From the NCBI GenBank assembly GCA_001580565.1, contig LRBF01000215.1, positions 1 to 64,000 of the forward strand: 64,000 nt of DNA, read 5' to 3'. The translations under genes were made by a program, and so were the position numbers. The notes under the pieces are model-generated. The model saw only the letters and a program-made list of their open reading frames with translations, ran no database searches and was not told where the DNA came from. The first letter of the stretch is position 1, and each line of letters starts with the position of its first letter. This document shows, piece by piece, positions 8,510-17,999 of the stretch. Source of the stretch: Caballeronia megalochromosomata (GTDB taxonomy: Bacteria > Pseudomonadota > Gammaproteobacteria > Burkholderiales > Burkholderiaceae).

Positions 8510-9835
8510 TTATGGTTGCGCCGCTTCCCCACGCAGCGCATCGATACGGCTGAGATCACGCGCATACCGCGCTCGGCCGATGCCAAAGGCGATCATCGCC
8601 GCGACGCTCACGAGCGGAATCAGCTGCAACGCGCCCAAGAGACCGATACGATCCGCGATCGCGCCGGTGACGAGCGGACCGGGCGCGAGACCGATCAGAT
8701 TGTTCGCGAGCGTGAGCGTCGCGAACGCCGACGCATGAATGGTCGATGGCGTGAGATTCGCGACCATCGCGCCCGCCGGACCGGAGGTTCCCGCCACGAC
8801 GAGAATCCCCGCGCCGAGCAGCACGAGTTGCAGTGCGCCGGCGTGAAGCCGAAAGCCGATGAACAACAGCACAGCCGAGATCGCGCAGTAGGCGAGCGCC
8901 GTGATCCACTTGCGCGAGGGCGCGTTCCTGCAGATCCGGTCCGTGACGACGCCGCACCCGACCATGCCGATGCCGCCCAGCAGCACGAAGACCGCGGCGC
9001 CCGCGGCGGCCTTGTCGGCAGGCAGCGCGTAATAGCGATTCAGAAAGCTGGGCATCCACGCGATCACCGCGCCCATGATGAAGAGCTGCAAGCCGCTGCC
9101 GACATAAGCGCAGACCACCGACACCGTAGAAAAAAGTCCCGCCAGCAGCGTGCGCAGACTCGTGCGCACGCCGTTCGTGTGCCGTTTCGCAGCCGGGGCA
9201 TCGGGATACCGCGCGGCGATGCGCTTGTCCGACACCACCAGCCGGTACGCGATCACCAGCAGAAGGCCGAAGCCCGCCATCGCGCCGAACGACGCGCGCC
9301 ATCCGAAGTGCACCGCGACGAATCCGCCGAACGCCATGCCGATCACCGAGCCGAACGCGCCGCCGGCCATGAAGGCGCCGGTGAGCGTGGAGCGCAGGTG
9401 CGCCGGAAAAATACTGAGAATGAGCGCGATGCCCACGCTGCCATAAGCGGCTTCGCCGAGACCGACGAAGGCGCGCGCGATCAGCATTTCGCCGTAGTTC
9501 GTGGCGACGGCGCACCCGAGCGTGGCGACGCTCCAGAGCGCGGCCATCAGAATGAGGCTGCGCACGCGGCCCCAGCGGTCCGCGAGCACGGAGAGCGGGA
9601 AGGTCAGAAGACCCACCATCAGCGCGACGACGCCGCTCAACGATCCCAGTTGCGTGTCGGAGAGGCCCCAGGTCTGTTTCAGCAGAGGGAATACCGCGTT
9701 CAGCACCTGTCGGGACATATAGTCCGACAACAGCAGGCCGAAAGTGAGCGCGAATACGATCCACGCATATCTACGCGATGCGGCCGTGGTGGCGTTGACG
9801 CCGCGCGAGGCCGGTTCGATGCAGTCGATGTCCAA
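8510..9835 (-). CDS. MFS transporter
   Basis: 441 residues with about twelve hydrophobic segments. The first loop has LSVLADRWGRVRS, the GxxxDRxGRR-type motif of the major facilitator superfamily. The N-terminus (YAWIVFALTFGLLLSDYMSRQVLNAVFP) resembles anion:cation symporter-type carriers of organic acids. It sits between the BKACE gene upstream and the small hydrolase downstream on the same strand, so it is likely the uptake system for the BKACE pathway substrate. The specific solute cannot be read from sequence. Confidence 0.88.
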   Translation of the reverse strand: MDIDCIEPASRGVNATTAASRRYAWIVFALTFGLLLSDYMSRQVLNAVFPLLKQTWGLSDTQLGSLSGVVALMVGLLTFPLSVLADRWGRVRSLILMAALWSVATLGCAVATNYGEMLIARAFVGLGEAAYGSVGIALILSIFPAHLRSTLTGAFMAGGAFGSVIGMAFGGFVAVHFGWRASFGAMAGFGLLLVIAYRLVVSDKRIAARYPDAPAAKRHTNGVRTSLRTLLAGLFSTVSVVCAYVGSGLQLFIMGAVIAWMPSFLNRYYALPADKAAAGAAVFVLLGGIGMVGCGVVTDRICRNAPSRKWITALAYCAISAVLLFIGFRLHAGALQLVLLGAGILVVAGTSGPAGAMVANLTPSTIHASAFATLTLANNLIGLAPGPLVTGAIADRIGLLGALQLIPLVSVAAMIAFGIGRARYARDLSRIDALRGEAAQP

Positions 9836-9957
9836 GAGTGTCTCCTCCGATGTACGGCGTGAGCATCGTCATGCGCATGCGTGCGCAGCGTGCCTTTGAT
9901 TGTTATGACCGGGAAGACGGGCTTCCCGGCTTGTGCCGTGGAGTGTCAGGCTACGTT

Positions 9958-11013
9958 TCAGGCCGCGCGCAGGGGCAGATTGACCTGGCCCTGCTTGCGG
10001 TTGGGCGCCATGCCGTTGGCGGCAAGCGTCTCGTCGATGGTTTCGTACTGCACGTCGATACGATAGATCTCGCGCGCTTCCTTGCCGCTCGCAATCTCGC
10101 GGCCCAGCTCGCGCGCCACGCGCACGCACTGCTCGATCTGCTGCACCGAGGTCATGCGCTTGCCGTGCTGATCGATGATCGTGTCCTCGATGCCGCAGCG
10201 CGGATGCAGGCCCATCGACATCGCCATCATGTTGAACGGCAGGACGTTCTTCAGCAGCGACTCGGCCGTGAGCGTGCAGCCGTCCGGCGCACGGTGGACG
10301 AAGTTGAAGAAGTTGAACGGGTTCGGACCGTCGAAGCCGCCGCCGATACCGATCCACGTCAGATTCAGCGGACCCTTGTAGACGCCCTTGCGCACGAGGC
10401 GTTCGAGCGTCTCGAGCGCGTGGATGCCGGTGAGCTGGAAATGCGGCTGGATGTTCGCCGCCTGCAGACGGCGCAGATGCTCCTCGACCCATGCGGGGCC
10501 GGCGGGCACGGTCATTTCGCTGTAGGCGGACATGAACGCGGGATTGGACAGCGAAGTGCCTTCCAGATACGCCGGATACAGCAGCTCCATGATGTTCATC
10601 TGCGTGGTGTTGATCGCCACGGTCACCTGATCGGGCTTCGGATCGAGGTCGGCGAGCATGTGGCGGGTATCGTCGGAGAGCCACTTGGCCGCCTGGCCGT
10701 CGTCTTCCGGCGCGAACGAGATCGAGCCGCCGACCTGGATGATCATGTCCGGCACCGCCTTGCGCACGCCCGCGATCAGCTCGTTGAACTTCGACAGACG
10801 CTTGGAGCCCTTGCCGTCCAGTTCACGCACGTGCAGATGCAGAACGGTGGCGCCGGCCTCATAGCAGTCGACGGCCTTTTGCACCTGTTCTTCCATCGTC
10901 ACCGGAATGTCTTCCGGGAAGTCGGCCGGCATCCATTCGGGGCCGTAGGGCGCGACCGTGATCACGACCTTGTCCTGGTTCTCGGGATGCAGCGAGTCGT
11001 CGAGGAATTGCAT
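9958..11013 (-). CDS. BKACE family beta-keto acid cleavage enzyme (DUF849)
   Basis: 351 residues. The family condenses a beta-keto acid with acetyl-CoA, giving acetoacetate and a new CoA ester, in a zinc-dependent TIM barrel; the founding activity is 3-keto-5-aminohexanoate cleavage in lysine fermentation. The zinc motif HLH is at H59/H61 in TVLHLHVRE. Other family marks are GGSISFAPEDD and a C-terminal QVNLPLR. The N-terminal TVAPYGPEWMP differs slightly from the more usual form and may reflect a subfamily. It heads the minus-strand unit BKACE-MFS-hydrolase. The keto acid is unknown. Confidence 0.88.
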   Translation of the reverse strand: MQFLDDSLHPENQDKVVITVAPYGPEWMPADFPEDIPVTMEEQVQKAVDCYEAGATVLHLHVRELDGKGSKRLSKFNELIAGVRKAVPDMIIQVGGSISFAPEDDGQAAKWLSDDTRHMLADLDPKPDQVTVAINTTQMNIMELLYPAYLEGTSLSNPAFMSAYSEMTVPAGPAWVEEHLRRLQAANIQPHFQLTGIHALETLERLVRKGVYKGPLNLTWIGIGGGFDGPNPFNFFNFVHRAPDGCTLTAESLLKNVLPFNMMAMSMGLHPRCGIEDTIIDQHGKRMTSVQQIEQCVRVARELGREIASGKEAREIYRIDVQYETIDETLAANGMAPNRKQGQVNLPLRAA

Positions 11014-11358
11014 GTGTTGCTCCGGCTTGTAAATGAGTTCGGTTGAGGCGTGCGGGTATCAGTAAGGCGCGTCGCCGATGATCCCGGCGCGCTCCATCTT
11101 GCGATGGCATTGGCGTCCTGGCCGAAACGCACCCGCTGGGCGTGTGATAGTTCGTAAAGTGCGTAGTGAAAGGGTCCACTGAGCGGTCTGGGCGTTTGCC
11201 TGAACGTATATGCATCGTAGTGCAGGGCGGTCGCGCGCGACCCTCTCGCGAAGGGAGGGGTTGACGCACGCTGGTGATTCGAACGATGCTGTGGGGCGCG
11301 ATCCCAGTCAGAGGCGGCCCTCCCGGACCGCTGGCGGCTTTAGCCCAACCTGTTCCCG
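11014..11358. other. Intergenic region, divergent promoters
   Basis: 345 bases between the BKACE gene on the minus strand and the LuxR-type regulator on the plus strand. It should contain both promoters. No convincing hairpin, repeat or small gene was seen; short frames here are GC-driven. Confidence 0.5.
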
Positions 11359-14052
11359 ATGGCCCTCACTTCAAGCGGCGCGATACCTTCAACGACCGAG
11401 CTGATCCTCAAGACCATTGCGCCGCGGGCGCCGCTCAATCTCCTCGCGCGGCTCAGGCTCAGCGCGGATGCCGCGCATTACCGCGATCGCCAGATCACGC
11501 TGGTTCAGGCGCCGGCGGGCTACGGAAAAACGTCGCTGCTCGCGCAGTGGCGGCGCGAGTATCTGGCGCGCGGGATCGCCGTGGCGTGGCTCCTGGCCGA
11601 CGAGCGCGACGATGCCGAACGACTTCTGCGCGGGCTCGTGCAGGCGGTGCGAACGGGGTGCGCCCGGACCGGCTTCGGCGCGATGCTGCTCGACGGCGCC
11701 CTCGCGTCGGTCGGCGATCTGGATGGCGCAACGGGCTGGCTCGCCGAAATTGCGCTGCTGTCTCTGGATGTCGTCCTCATCATCGACGAGGCCGAGCGGC
11801 TGCCTGCCGCCGGCGCCGCGTTGCTGGCCTACGTGCTGCACAATGCGCCGCAAAACCTGCGCGTCGTGGTGGCGGGACGAGGCGGGTTCGAAGCCTCGAT
11901 CGTCGATCTGCTGACCTATGGTCAGGGCGCGCTCGTCGGACCGGATGCGCTGCGCTTTCGACTCGACGAAACCATCGCGCTGATCGGCAATCGTTTCGGC
12001 GAGCGTGTGGACGCCGACGCGTGCGCGCGTCTGTTCGAGGTCACGGACGGCTGGCCGCTCGGATTGCAGCTCGCGCTCGCCGCGATGGCCCATGCCGCGG
12101 ACCCGCGCAGGGCGGTCGACGCGCTGTCGTCGGGCCCCGGCGGCCTGCGCGAACATCTCGTCGGCGCGCTGATCGCCAATCTCTCGTCCGATGACGAGGC
12201 GTTTCTCACCCGGATCAGCGCGGTCGACATGCTGCATCCGGACTTGTGTCAGGCGCTGACGGGCGACGTGCAAACGCCGGAACGGCTCGCGCGCCTGGTG
12301 CGTGAAACCCCCGTGTTCATCACCGTCGAGGACAGCGCGTGGTGCCGCCTGCATACCCTCGTGCGCGACGCGCTGCGTGTCCGGCTCGCGGAACTGCCCG
12401 CCGCTGAGCGCCAGGCGCTGCATGCGCGCGCCATGCGATGGTTCGTCGGGCGCGGCATGATCGAGGAGGCCGCGCGCCATGCCCATGCGGCCGGCGAGCA
12501 CCAGAGCGCCTACGAACTCGCCGAGCGCAGTCTGCACGATGCGGTGCGTCACGGGCACCTCAGCCTCGTCCTCGACTGGCTCGATCTGATTCCGGAACCG
12601 GAACTGGAACAGCGCCCCCGTTTGCGGCTCGCGGCGGCGTGGGCGCTGGCGGTCGGACAACGCCACGAGGAGGCGCAGCGCCAGGTCGAGCGCATTCTCG
12701 CGGACCCGGCGGTGGATGTGAAACTGCGCTACGAGTGCGCGCTGATACTGAGCGCGGCGGCGTACTTCGCGGACGAACCCGACCGCTTCGTGGCGCTCTT
12801 CGAACCGTGGGCGCAATCGCCACCCGATGGCGGCACGTGGCTCGCGCAGGTTCACGCCAATCGGCTCGCCGCGCGCGCGATGCTGCTCGGCGAGCCGGCC
12901 CAGGCGCGGCGCGCGCAACAACGCGTGCGCCACGGAGACGGCGCCGAAACGCTCGATTATCTGGTGCGCTGGGGCGAGCACATCGCCGGAGCCAGCTATC
13001 TGTGGGAAGGGCAGATGTCGCTCGCCGAGGAGCTGCTGACGCCCGCGCTCGCGAGCGCCGAGGCCAAGCTGGGCCGGCGGCATCCGCTTAGCTGCATGTT
13101 CGCGGTGGCGTGCGCGGCGATCGCTTACGAGGACGATCGGCTGGACGAAGCGGCGGCCCTGCTCTCCAACCGGCTGGACATGCTCGAACGCGCCGCGACG
13201 CCCGAGACGGTCATGCTCGCCTATCGCACGGCGGCGCGCATCGCGGCCGCGCGCGGTGGAGAGCATCGCGCGCTCGACATGCTGGAAGCGTTGTACGCGC
13301 TGGGCATGAGCCGGTGTCAGCCGCGCCTGTGCGTCGCGAGTCTCGCCGAGCAAGTCCGCCTGCACGCGGGCCGTTACCGCATGGAAACGTGCCAGGCGCT
13401 GGTGCGCCGCATCGACGACATTCTGGCTCGCGAGGCCGGTCGCGGGCCGCTCTGGCACGAGTCGGTCGCGCTATTGCAATTGCTGTCGCATGCCGACGCC
13501 GCCATCGCCGCGCGAAACTGGCAACAGGCGCTCGACGCGCTGGATTCGGCGGGAAAGCACGCTGATGCGATGAAGATGGGCCGTTACCGTATCGAAATCC
13601 TGGCTTTACGCGCGTTCGCGCAGCAACAGGCCGGCACGGATGCGACCGCGCTCCTGCTCGAAGCGATGAACCTCGCGCAGACCTTCAGGCTGGTTCGCAC
13701 GCTGATCGACGCGCACCCCTCGCTCGCGGACTGGGTGCGTCGCACCGGCAGCGCGGCGGCACCCGAGAACACCGGCATTGCGCCCGCCGCCTTGACGAAT
13801 GTGCGGCCGCACGCGCGCGAGACGGGCGGACCCCGCGCGGTCCCGTGCGTCGTCCTGACGCCGAAGGAGCGGGAGATTCTCGAACTCCTTGCGCGCAATC
13901 TGACGAACAAGGAGATCGCGCGCGCGGGCATGATCGGCGAGGGCACCGTCAAGTGGCATCTCAAGAACCTTTTCGGCAAGCTCGACGCGAGTTCGCGCAA
14001 ACATGCGGTGCGCCGCGCCGTCGTGCTCGGCCTGCTCGAAGGCACGCAGTAA
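11359..14052 (+). CDS. MalT-like LuxR-family ATP-dependent regulator (LAL type)
   Basis: 897 residues, typical for large ATP-binding LuxR regulators. A Walker A motif APAGYGKT is at 51-58 and a Walker B-like VVLIIDEAERLP near 140. The middle 600 residues are alanine- and leucine-rich helical repeats of TPR kind. The C-terminal LuxR helix-turn-helix begins near 835 with LTPKEREILELLA and NLTNKEIA, then GTVKWHLKNLFGKL. Such proteins sense a small ligand with ATP and activate catabolic promoters. It is divergent from the BKACE operon, making that operon a reasonable target. The next gene, an MscS channel, is unrelated and 350 bases away. Confidence 0.92.
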   Translation: MALTSSGAIPSTTELILKTIAPRAPLNLLARLRLSADAAHYRDRQITLVQAPAGYGKTSLLAQWRREYLARGIAVAWLLADERDDAERLLRGLVQAVRTGCARTGFGAMLLDGALASVGDLDGATGWLAEIALLSLDVVLIIDEAERLPAAGAALLAYVLHNAPQNLRVVVAGRGGFEASIVDLLTYGQGALVGPDALRFRLDETIALIGNRFGERVDADACARLFEVTDGWPLGLQLALAAMAHAADPRRAVDALSSGPGGLREHLVGALIANLSSDDEAFLTRISAVDMLHPDLCQALTGDVQTPERLARLVRETPVFITVEDSAWCRLHTLVRDALRVRLAELPAAERQALHARAMRWFVGRGMIEEAARHAHAAGEHQSAYELAERSLHDAVRHGHLSLVLDWLDLIPEPELEQRPRLRLAAAWALAVGQRHEEAQRQVERILADPAVDVKLRYECALILSAAAYFADEPDRFVALFEPWAQSPPDGGTWLAQVHANRLAARAMLLGEPAQARRAQQRVRHGDGAETLDYLVRWGEHIAGASYLWEGQMSLAEELLTPALASAEAKLGRRHPLSCMFAVACAAIAYEDDRLDEAAALLSNRLDMLERAATPETVMLAYRTAARIAAARGGEHRALDMLEALYALGMSRCQPRLCVASLAEQVRLHAGRYRMETCQALVRRIDDILAREAGRGPLWHESVALLQLLSHADAAIAARNWQQALDALDSAGKHADAMKMGRYRIEILALRAFAQQQAGTDATALLLEAMNLAQTFRLVRTLIDAHPSLADWVRRTGSAAAPENTGIAPAALTNVRPHARETGGPRAVPCVVLTPKEREILELLARNLTNKEIARAGMIGEGTVKWHLKNLFGKLDASSRKHAVRRAVVLGLLEGTQ

Positions 14053-14402
14053 GGGCACATTTGCCCGACGCATGCGTGCAAGCCTGAAACAATATGGATG
14101 CCTTATGAATGCGGGGCATCGTCCAATTCGGGCCTTAGCCGGCGCCATGCCCGCGCAAGATATAGTGGGATGAAAGCACGCGCTTTCTGTCCTCGACAGC
14201 GCCGGCTGCCAGCGCATCGTCGATATTGCGCGCGACATCGTGCCGAATAACGAAACGGCGTCGGGTTCGAATCGCGCCGAATCCACGGGGCGATGCTGGA
14301 CTGCGCACCGCAAAGCGCCTTTAATGCTCCTGTACTGCTGCGTTGCGCAAGGCACGAGCCGCCTGGCGCCTTGTCGGGGATGACATTCTGGAGGGACTCT
14401 CC
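14053..14402. other. Intergenic region with a small hairpin
   Basis: 350 bases between the LAL regulator and the MscS gene. GAAAGC (14172-14177) and GCTTTC (14182-14187) form a six-pair hairpin with a four-base loop but no T-run. No gene was recognised. An upstream in-frame start of the MscS gene at 14343 lies in this region but has a weaker ribosome site than the one at 14403. Confidence 0.45.
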
Positions 14403-16781
14403 ATGCGCGCGTTCACGCGGCATATTGAAGCGAGCCATGCCTTCGGTCACGCGCCTGCGTGGATGATCGTGCTATGCCTGCTTTTCGCGTGGGCGGCGTT
14501 TGTCCGTCCGGCGGCGGGCGCACCGCTTCCCGCGGCGTTACAAAGCCTGGTGTCGCGCCCGGCGGCCTCGGAGGCGACGGCGGCTTCCGCACCTTCCCCC
14601 GCAAGCAGGGCCGAAGTGGCGCGTTCGCTGAATACGCTGATCGGCGCGCTCAAGAGCGATGCGCAACGCAGCGCGCTCGTCGCTCAGCTCGAATTGCTGC
14701 GGGACGCCACCGAAAAACCCGCCCCGACGACGCCCGTGCCGGTCAACAGCGACCTGCTCGGCGCGATTGCGTCCGGGATTCAGTCGGTCGAGACCAATCT
14801 GACCGGGGAACTCACGCCGATGCGCCTCTGGGCGGCGCGCTCCAGCGCCGCTGCCGGCGAGTTGCAGACCATCGTCGTGGGCGGGACGGGGCAGTCCTCC
14901 GGCCAGATCCTGATCGGCATGACGGCAACGCTCGCGGTATGGGGTCTGTGCGCTTTCCTGCTGATGCAGGTCCAGCGACGCATCTTCGCCCGCTTTGGCT
15001 GGGCCGTCGCGCTCGCGCCGAATCCGACGTCGGTCGATCTGCTCACTTTCGCCCTGCGGCAGACGGGCCCATGGGCCGTGGCCTTCGTCGTGGTGCTGCT
15101 CTTTGTTCGCGCGACGCCCGACGCGCTCGGCCGCACGCTCGGCCTGGTCATCGCCTATGCGATCGTCGCAGGCTCCATCTTTTCGGCCATCTGCATGATC
15201 GTGTTCTCGTTGTTCAGCTCGGCCCATCGTCGCGTCGCGGTGAAGCAACTGCTCACGCGCACGCTGTGGCTGCTCTTTTCCATCGGCGCCTGCGGGGCGC
15301 TCGGCGATGCGACGGCCAATGCCGATGTCACGCGCCAGATGGGCGCGAATCTCGCTGGGCTCGTGTCGACTGCGGCCAGTCTCGCGGCGGCGCTTCTGAG
15401 CGGCTATTTCGCGCTCGCGTTCCGGCGCCCCGTCACCCATCTGATTCGCAATCGCCCCTATACGCGCAGGCGCGATCACAAACTGGCGACGGAAGCCCTC
15501 GACATCCTCGCTTCGCTGTGGCACATCCCGCTGCTGCTGATCGCGGCCGCATCGGTTGTCGCGATCATCGACGGACGCGGCGCCGAAGGGGACGTGTTGA
15601 GACCGTCCTTGCTGAGCGGCGCGTTGCTCGTCCTCACGCTGTTCGCGTCGGCGTTGCTGCTGCACCTGTCGCGTCCCCGCGATACCCGCGCGCAGCGGCG
15701 GGCGCCGCATCTGACGCGGCTGCTGCGCTTCGCGTGCGTGTCGCTCGTATTCGTCATCTGGCTCGCGTATCTGCGCTTCGAACTGGAAGTGTGGAGCGGG
15801 CCGATCGCGCGGTTCATCAAGCACAGCGCCATGACACCCGGCGTCAAGCACGCGCTCATTGCCGTCGTTGCAACGGTGTTCGGCGCGTGGCTCATCTGGA
15901 TACTGATCGACACGCTCATTCTGGAGACGCTGGGACCGAACAGTTCGCGCAACAAGGCGCTCAGTCCCGGCGTGCGCGCGCGCACGATGCTGCCCCTCGT
16001 GCGCAACGCCGTTTTCGTCACGGTCGTGACGCTCGCGGGCATCGTCGCCGCCGCGAGCCTGGGGATCAATCTGACGCCGCTGCTCGCGGGTGCCGGCGTG
16101 ATCGGGCTTGCCGTCGGCTTCGGGGCGAAGACGCTCGTCACCGATCTGATCACCGGACTGTTCATCATCGTGGAGGAGACGATTTCGGTCGGCGACTGGA
16201 TTGATATCGACGGCGGCCATGCGGGCACGGTGATGGACCTGACTATCCGCACCGTGCGCCTGCGCGACGGACAAGGCGCGGTTCACACGATTCCGTTCTC
16301 ACAGATCAAGATCGTGAAGAACCTGTCGCGCGACTATGCCAACGCGTTGTTCGAAGTCAGGATTCCGTTCTCCGCCAAGATGGATGAGGTCACGCGCATG
16401 ATCACGGACGTGGGCGTGGAACTGAACAAGGATGTGCGCTTGCGCAATGAGATTCTGGGCCCTGTCGAGGTATGGGGCATCGACCGCTTCGACGCGAACT
16501 GGATGGTGGTGAAAGGCCAGATCAAAACACGGCCGCTGCAGCAATGGAGTGTCAGCCGGGCCTTCAACGCGATACTGAAGATGAAAATGGATCAGGCAGG
16601 GATCGAGATTCCGATGCCGCAGATGCAACTCCATACATTGCCCAGGGACAATGGCGCGGGGACACAGCCTGACGGACGCCCCGCGGCCGAGAGCACACAG
16701 GCTGTCGATTCAGGCGAGGGGGCGCGCACCTCGAAGATCGCTGTCCAGCCGGATCTCGCGGTGCTCAGGCACACCCCTTAA
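14403..16781 (+). CDS. Large MscS-family mechanosensitive channel
   Basis: 792 residues. The start at 14403 follows GGAGGGA. The N-terminus has a hydrophobic segment ending before AGAPLPAAL, likely a signal or anchor, then a periplasmic-looking linker and several membrane spans from about 180 to 530. The MscS core is near residues 540-700: GINLTPLLAGAGVIGLAVGF, the pore-lining helix, then GDWIDIDGGHAGTVMDL and an IPFSQI beta domain. It belongs with the enlarged MscK/YbdG-like channels that open under membrane tension during osmotic downshock. The gene appears monocistronic and ends at a hairpin shared with the convergent gene. Confidence 0.92.
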   Translation: MRAFTRHIEASHAFGHAPAWMIVLCLLFAWAAFVRPAAGAPLPAALQSLVSRPAASEATAASAPSPASRAEVARSLNTLIGALKSDAQRSALVAQLELLRDATEKPAPTTPVPVNSDLLGAIASGIQSVETNLTGELTPMRLWAARSSAAAGELQTIVVGGTGQSSGQILIGMTATLAVWGLCAFLLMQVQRRIFARFGWAVALAPNPTSVDLLTFALRQTGPWAVAFVVVLLFVRATPDALGRTLGLVIAYAIVAGSIFSAICMIVFSLFSSAHRRVAVKQLLTRTLWLLFSIGACGALGDATANADVTRQMGANLAGLVSTAASLAAALLSGYFALAFRRPVTHLIRNRPYTRRRDHKLATEALDILASLWHIPLLLIAAASVVAIIDGRGAEGDVLRPSLLSGALLVLTLFASALLLHLSRPRDTRAQRRAPHLTRLLRFACVSLVFVIWLAYLRFELEVWSGPIARFIKHSAMTPGVKHALIAVVATVFGAWLIWILIDTLILETLGPNSSRNKALSPGVRARTMLPLVRNAVFVTVVTLAGIVAAASLGINLTPLLAGAGVIGLAVGFGAKTLVTDLITGLFIIVEETISVGDWIDIDGGHAGTVMDLTIRTVRLRDGQGAVHTIPFSQIKIVKNLSRDYANALFEVRIPFSAKMDEVTRMITDVGVELNKDVRLRNEILGPVEVWGIDRFDANWMVVKGQIKTRPLQQWSVSRAFNAILKMKMDQAGIEIPMPQMQLHTLPRDNGAGTQPDGRPAAESTQAVDSGEGARTSKIAVQPDLAVLRHTP

Positions 16782-16783
16782 CT

Positions 16784-16800
16784 GCGCATGGTCTATGCGC
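16784..16800. terminator. Hairpin between convergent genes
   Basis: GCGCAT (16784-16789) pairs with ATGCGC (16795-16800) across five bases, directly after the MscS stop and overlapping the last codons of the minus-strand gene. No T-run is present. It may serve both directions as a weak terminator. Confidence 0.4.
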
Positions 16801-17191
16801 CGAGCTTGTCCATTGTCGCAAGCAGGTCGGCCAGTGCTTTCTTGCAGGCCGCCTGATCAGGCTTGCCGGCTCGCAACGTCTCCAGCGCGCGATCGATTGC
16901 CTTGTCGACCGTATGCCAGTCGGCTGCGGCTCTGGGCTTGAGAGAAGGCTCGGCTTCGTCCCATGAAGTCTCCAGATCCTTGATGCGCGTCTTCGCGCCG
17001 GCGAGATCACCCTTGTCGACCTTCGCCGCCGTATCTACGACGATGCCGCGAAACGGCGACAAGTCTCCGAGCTTCGACGCGGCCTGCACGGAAGCAAGCA
17101 GATCGAAACCCGAAGGCGAAAACGAAGTAACGAAGGCCGCCGCGCCGATGATAGCGCTGACGCCAATGGCCAACAATCGATTTGATTTCAT
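16793..17191 (-). CDS. Small exported protein of unknown function
   Basis: 132 residues. The ATG at 17191 follows CAGGAGAG. The N-terminus MKSNRLLAIGVSAIIGAAAF is a clear signal peptide. The mature part is mainly helical, with regularly spaced lysines, aspartates and leucines, e.g. AAKVDKGDLAGAKTRIKDLE and DKAIDRALETLRAGKPDQ. This resembles small periplasmic helical-bundle proteins found in Burkholderia and Rhizobium, but I cannot name a function. It begins 22 bases after the stop of the DUF347 membrane protein, so the two are almost certainly one operon. Confidence 0.8.
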   Translation of the reverse strand: MKSNRLLAIGVSAIIGAAAFVTSFSPSGFDLLASVQAASKLGDLSPFRGIVVDTAAKVDKGDLAGAKTRIKDLETSWDEAEPSLKPRAAADWHTVDKAIDRALETLRAGKPDQAACKKALADLLATMDKLGA

Positions 17192-17213
17192 GCTTGGACT
17201 CTCCTGTTGAGGA

Positions 17214-17999
17214 CTAGATTTGTGCCGAGCGCGACGGCTTGACCGGCGGCTTGCGAACACTGACGAAAATGACCAGCGCGACGATTGCCGAGAGAAAAAC
17301 CACGCTCGTAGTCACCGCGCCGAGCCCGACACCGCCATACGCACGAGACTGCGAAAGCAGGTCACCCAATGACGCGCCGAGCGGGCGCGTGAGGATATAG
17401 GCGATCCAGAACGCGAGCACGCGATTGAGACCGAGATAGGCAGCCAGCCCGGTGACCGCGATGAGCGCGCCGAAGACCACGACGCCCCACGAAAAACCCA
17501 GTCCCAATGCTTCAGTCGCCAGATCGCCGGCCGCGGTGCCCAGCGCGAACGTGCAAAGAATCGCCACCCAGTAGAAGATCTCGCGTCGCCGGGTGTCGAT
17601 CTGCCGGATCGACAAGGTTCGCTCGCTGCGATACCAGAGCCAGAAAACGATCGCCAGCAGCGCGCCGAAGCAGGCGGTGCTCAGATAGAGACTGATGCCG
17701 GCGCCATCGGTCAGCGCATCGGTAATCTGCGTGCCGGCGACGCTTATCAGCACCACGGTGAGCCAGTACGCCCACGGGACCAGTCTTCGGAAGTGCAACT
17801 GCAAGCCGAGTGCAATGGCGAGCAGGGCGGCCGTGATCGCGTCGGTGATGAGCATGCCCAGTCCGACATTGACGGCGAGAAAGTCAGCGCCTGTTTCGCC
17901 GACGGTCGTCGACAGTATCTTGATCAGCCAGAACGCGATCGTCACTTCCGGAACTTTGTTTGCTGCCTGGATGAGAAACGGTCGTTGAGATAAGGGCAT
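17214..17999 (-). CDS. DUF347-repeat (COG4705) integral membrane protein
   Basis: 261 residues from the ATG at 17999, preceded by GGAGG; the frame opens 63 bases earlier without a comparable site. The protein is almost entirely hydrophobic, with repeated pairs of membrane segments. The repeat start KVPEVTIAFWLIKILSTTVGETGADFL is echoed later by RREIFYWVAILCTFALGTAAGDL; each contains the conserved T..E/A..D pattern of DUF347. Family function is unknown. It lies upstream of and close to a small exported protein, suggesting a membrane/periplasm pair. Confidence 0.85.
   Translation of the reverse strand: MPLSQRPFLIQAANKVPEVTIAFWLIKILSTTVGETGADFLAVNVGLGMLITDAITAALLAIALGLQLHFRRLVPWAYWLTVVLISVAGTQITDALTDGAGISLYLSTACFGALLAIVFWLWYRSERTLSIRQIDTRRREIFYWVAILCTFALGTAAGDLATEALGLGFSWGVVVFGALIAVTGLAAYLGLNRVLAFWIAYILTRPLGASLGDLLSQSRAYGGVGLGAVTTSVVFLSAIVALVIFVSVRKPPVKPSRSAQI

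Noticed and set aside
7790..9862. 690-residue open frame on the plus strand
   Set aside because: It lies opposite the hydrolase and MFS genes; the product is Arg/His/Asp/Ala-rich without family motifs, typical of antisense frames in high-GC DNA.
11389..13458. 689-residue open frame on the minus strand
   Set aside because: Antisense to the LAL regulator, whose Walker and LuxR motifs are clear; the antisense product is low-complexity.
14538..16286. 582-residue open frame on the minus strand (and a 581-residue one on the plus strand)
   Set aside because: Both are shadows of the MscS gene, charged and without any domain.
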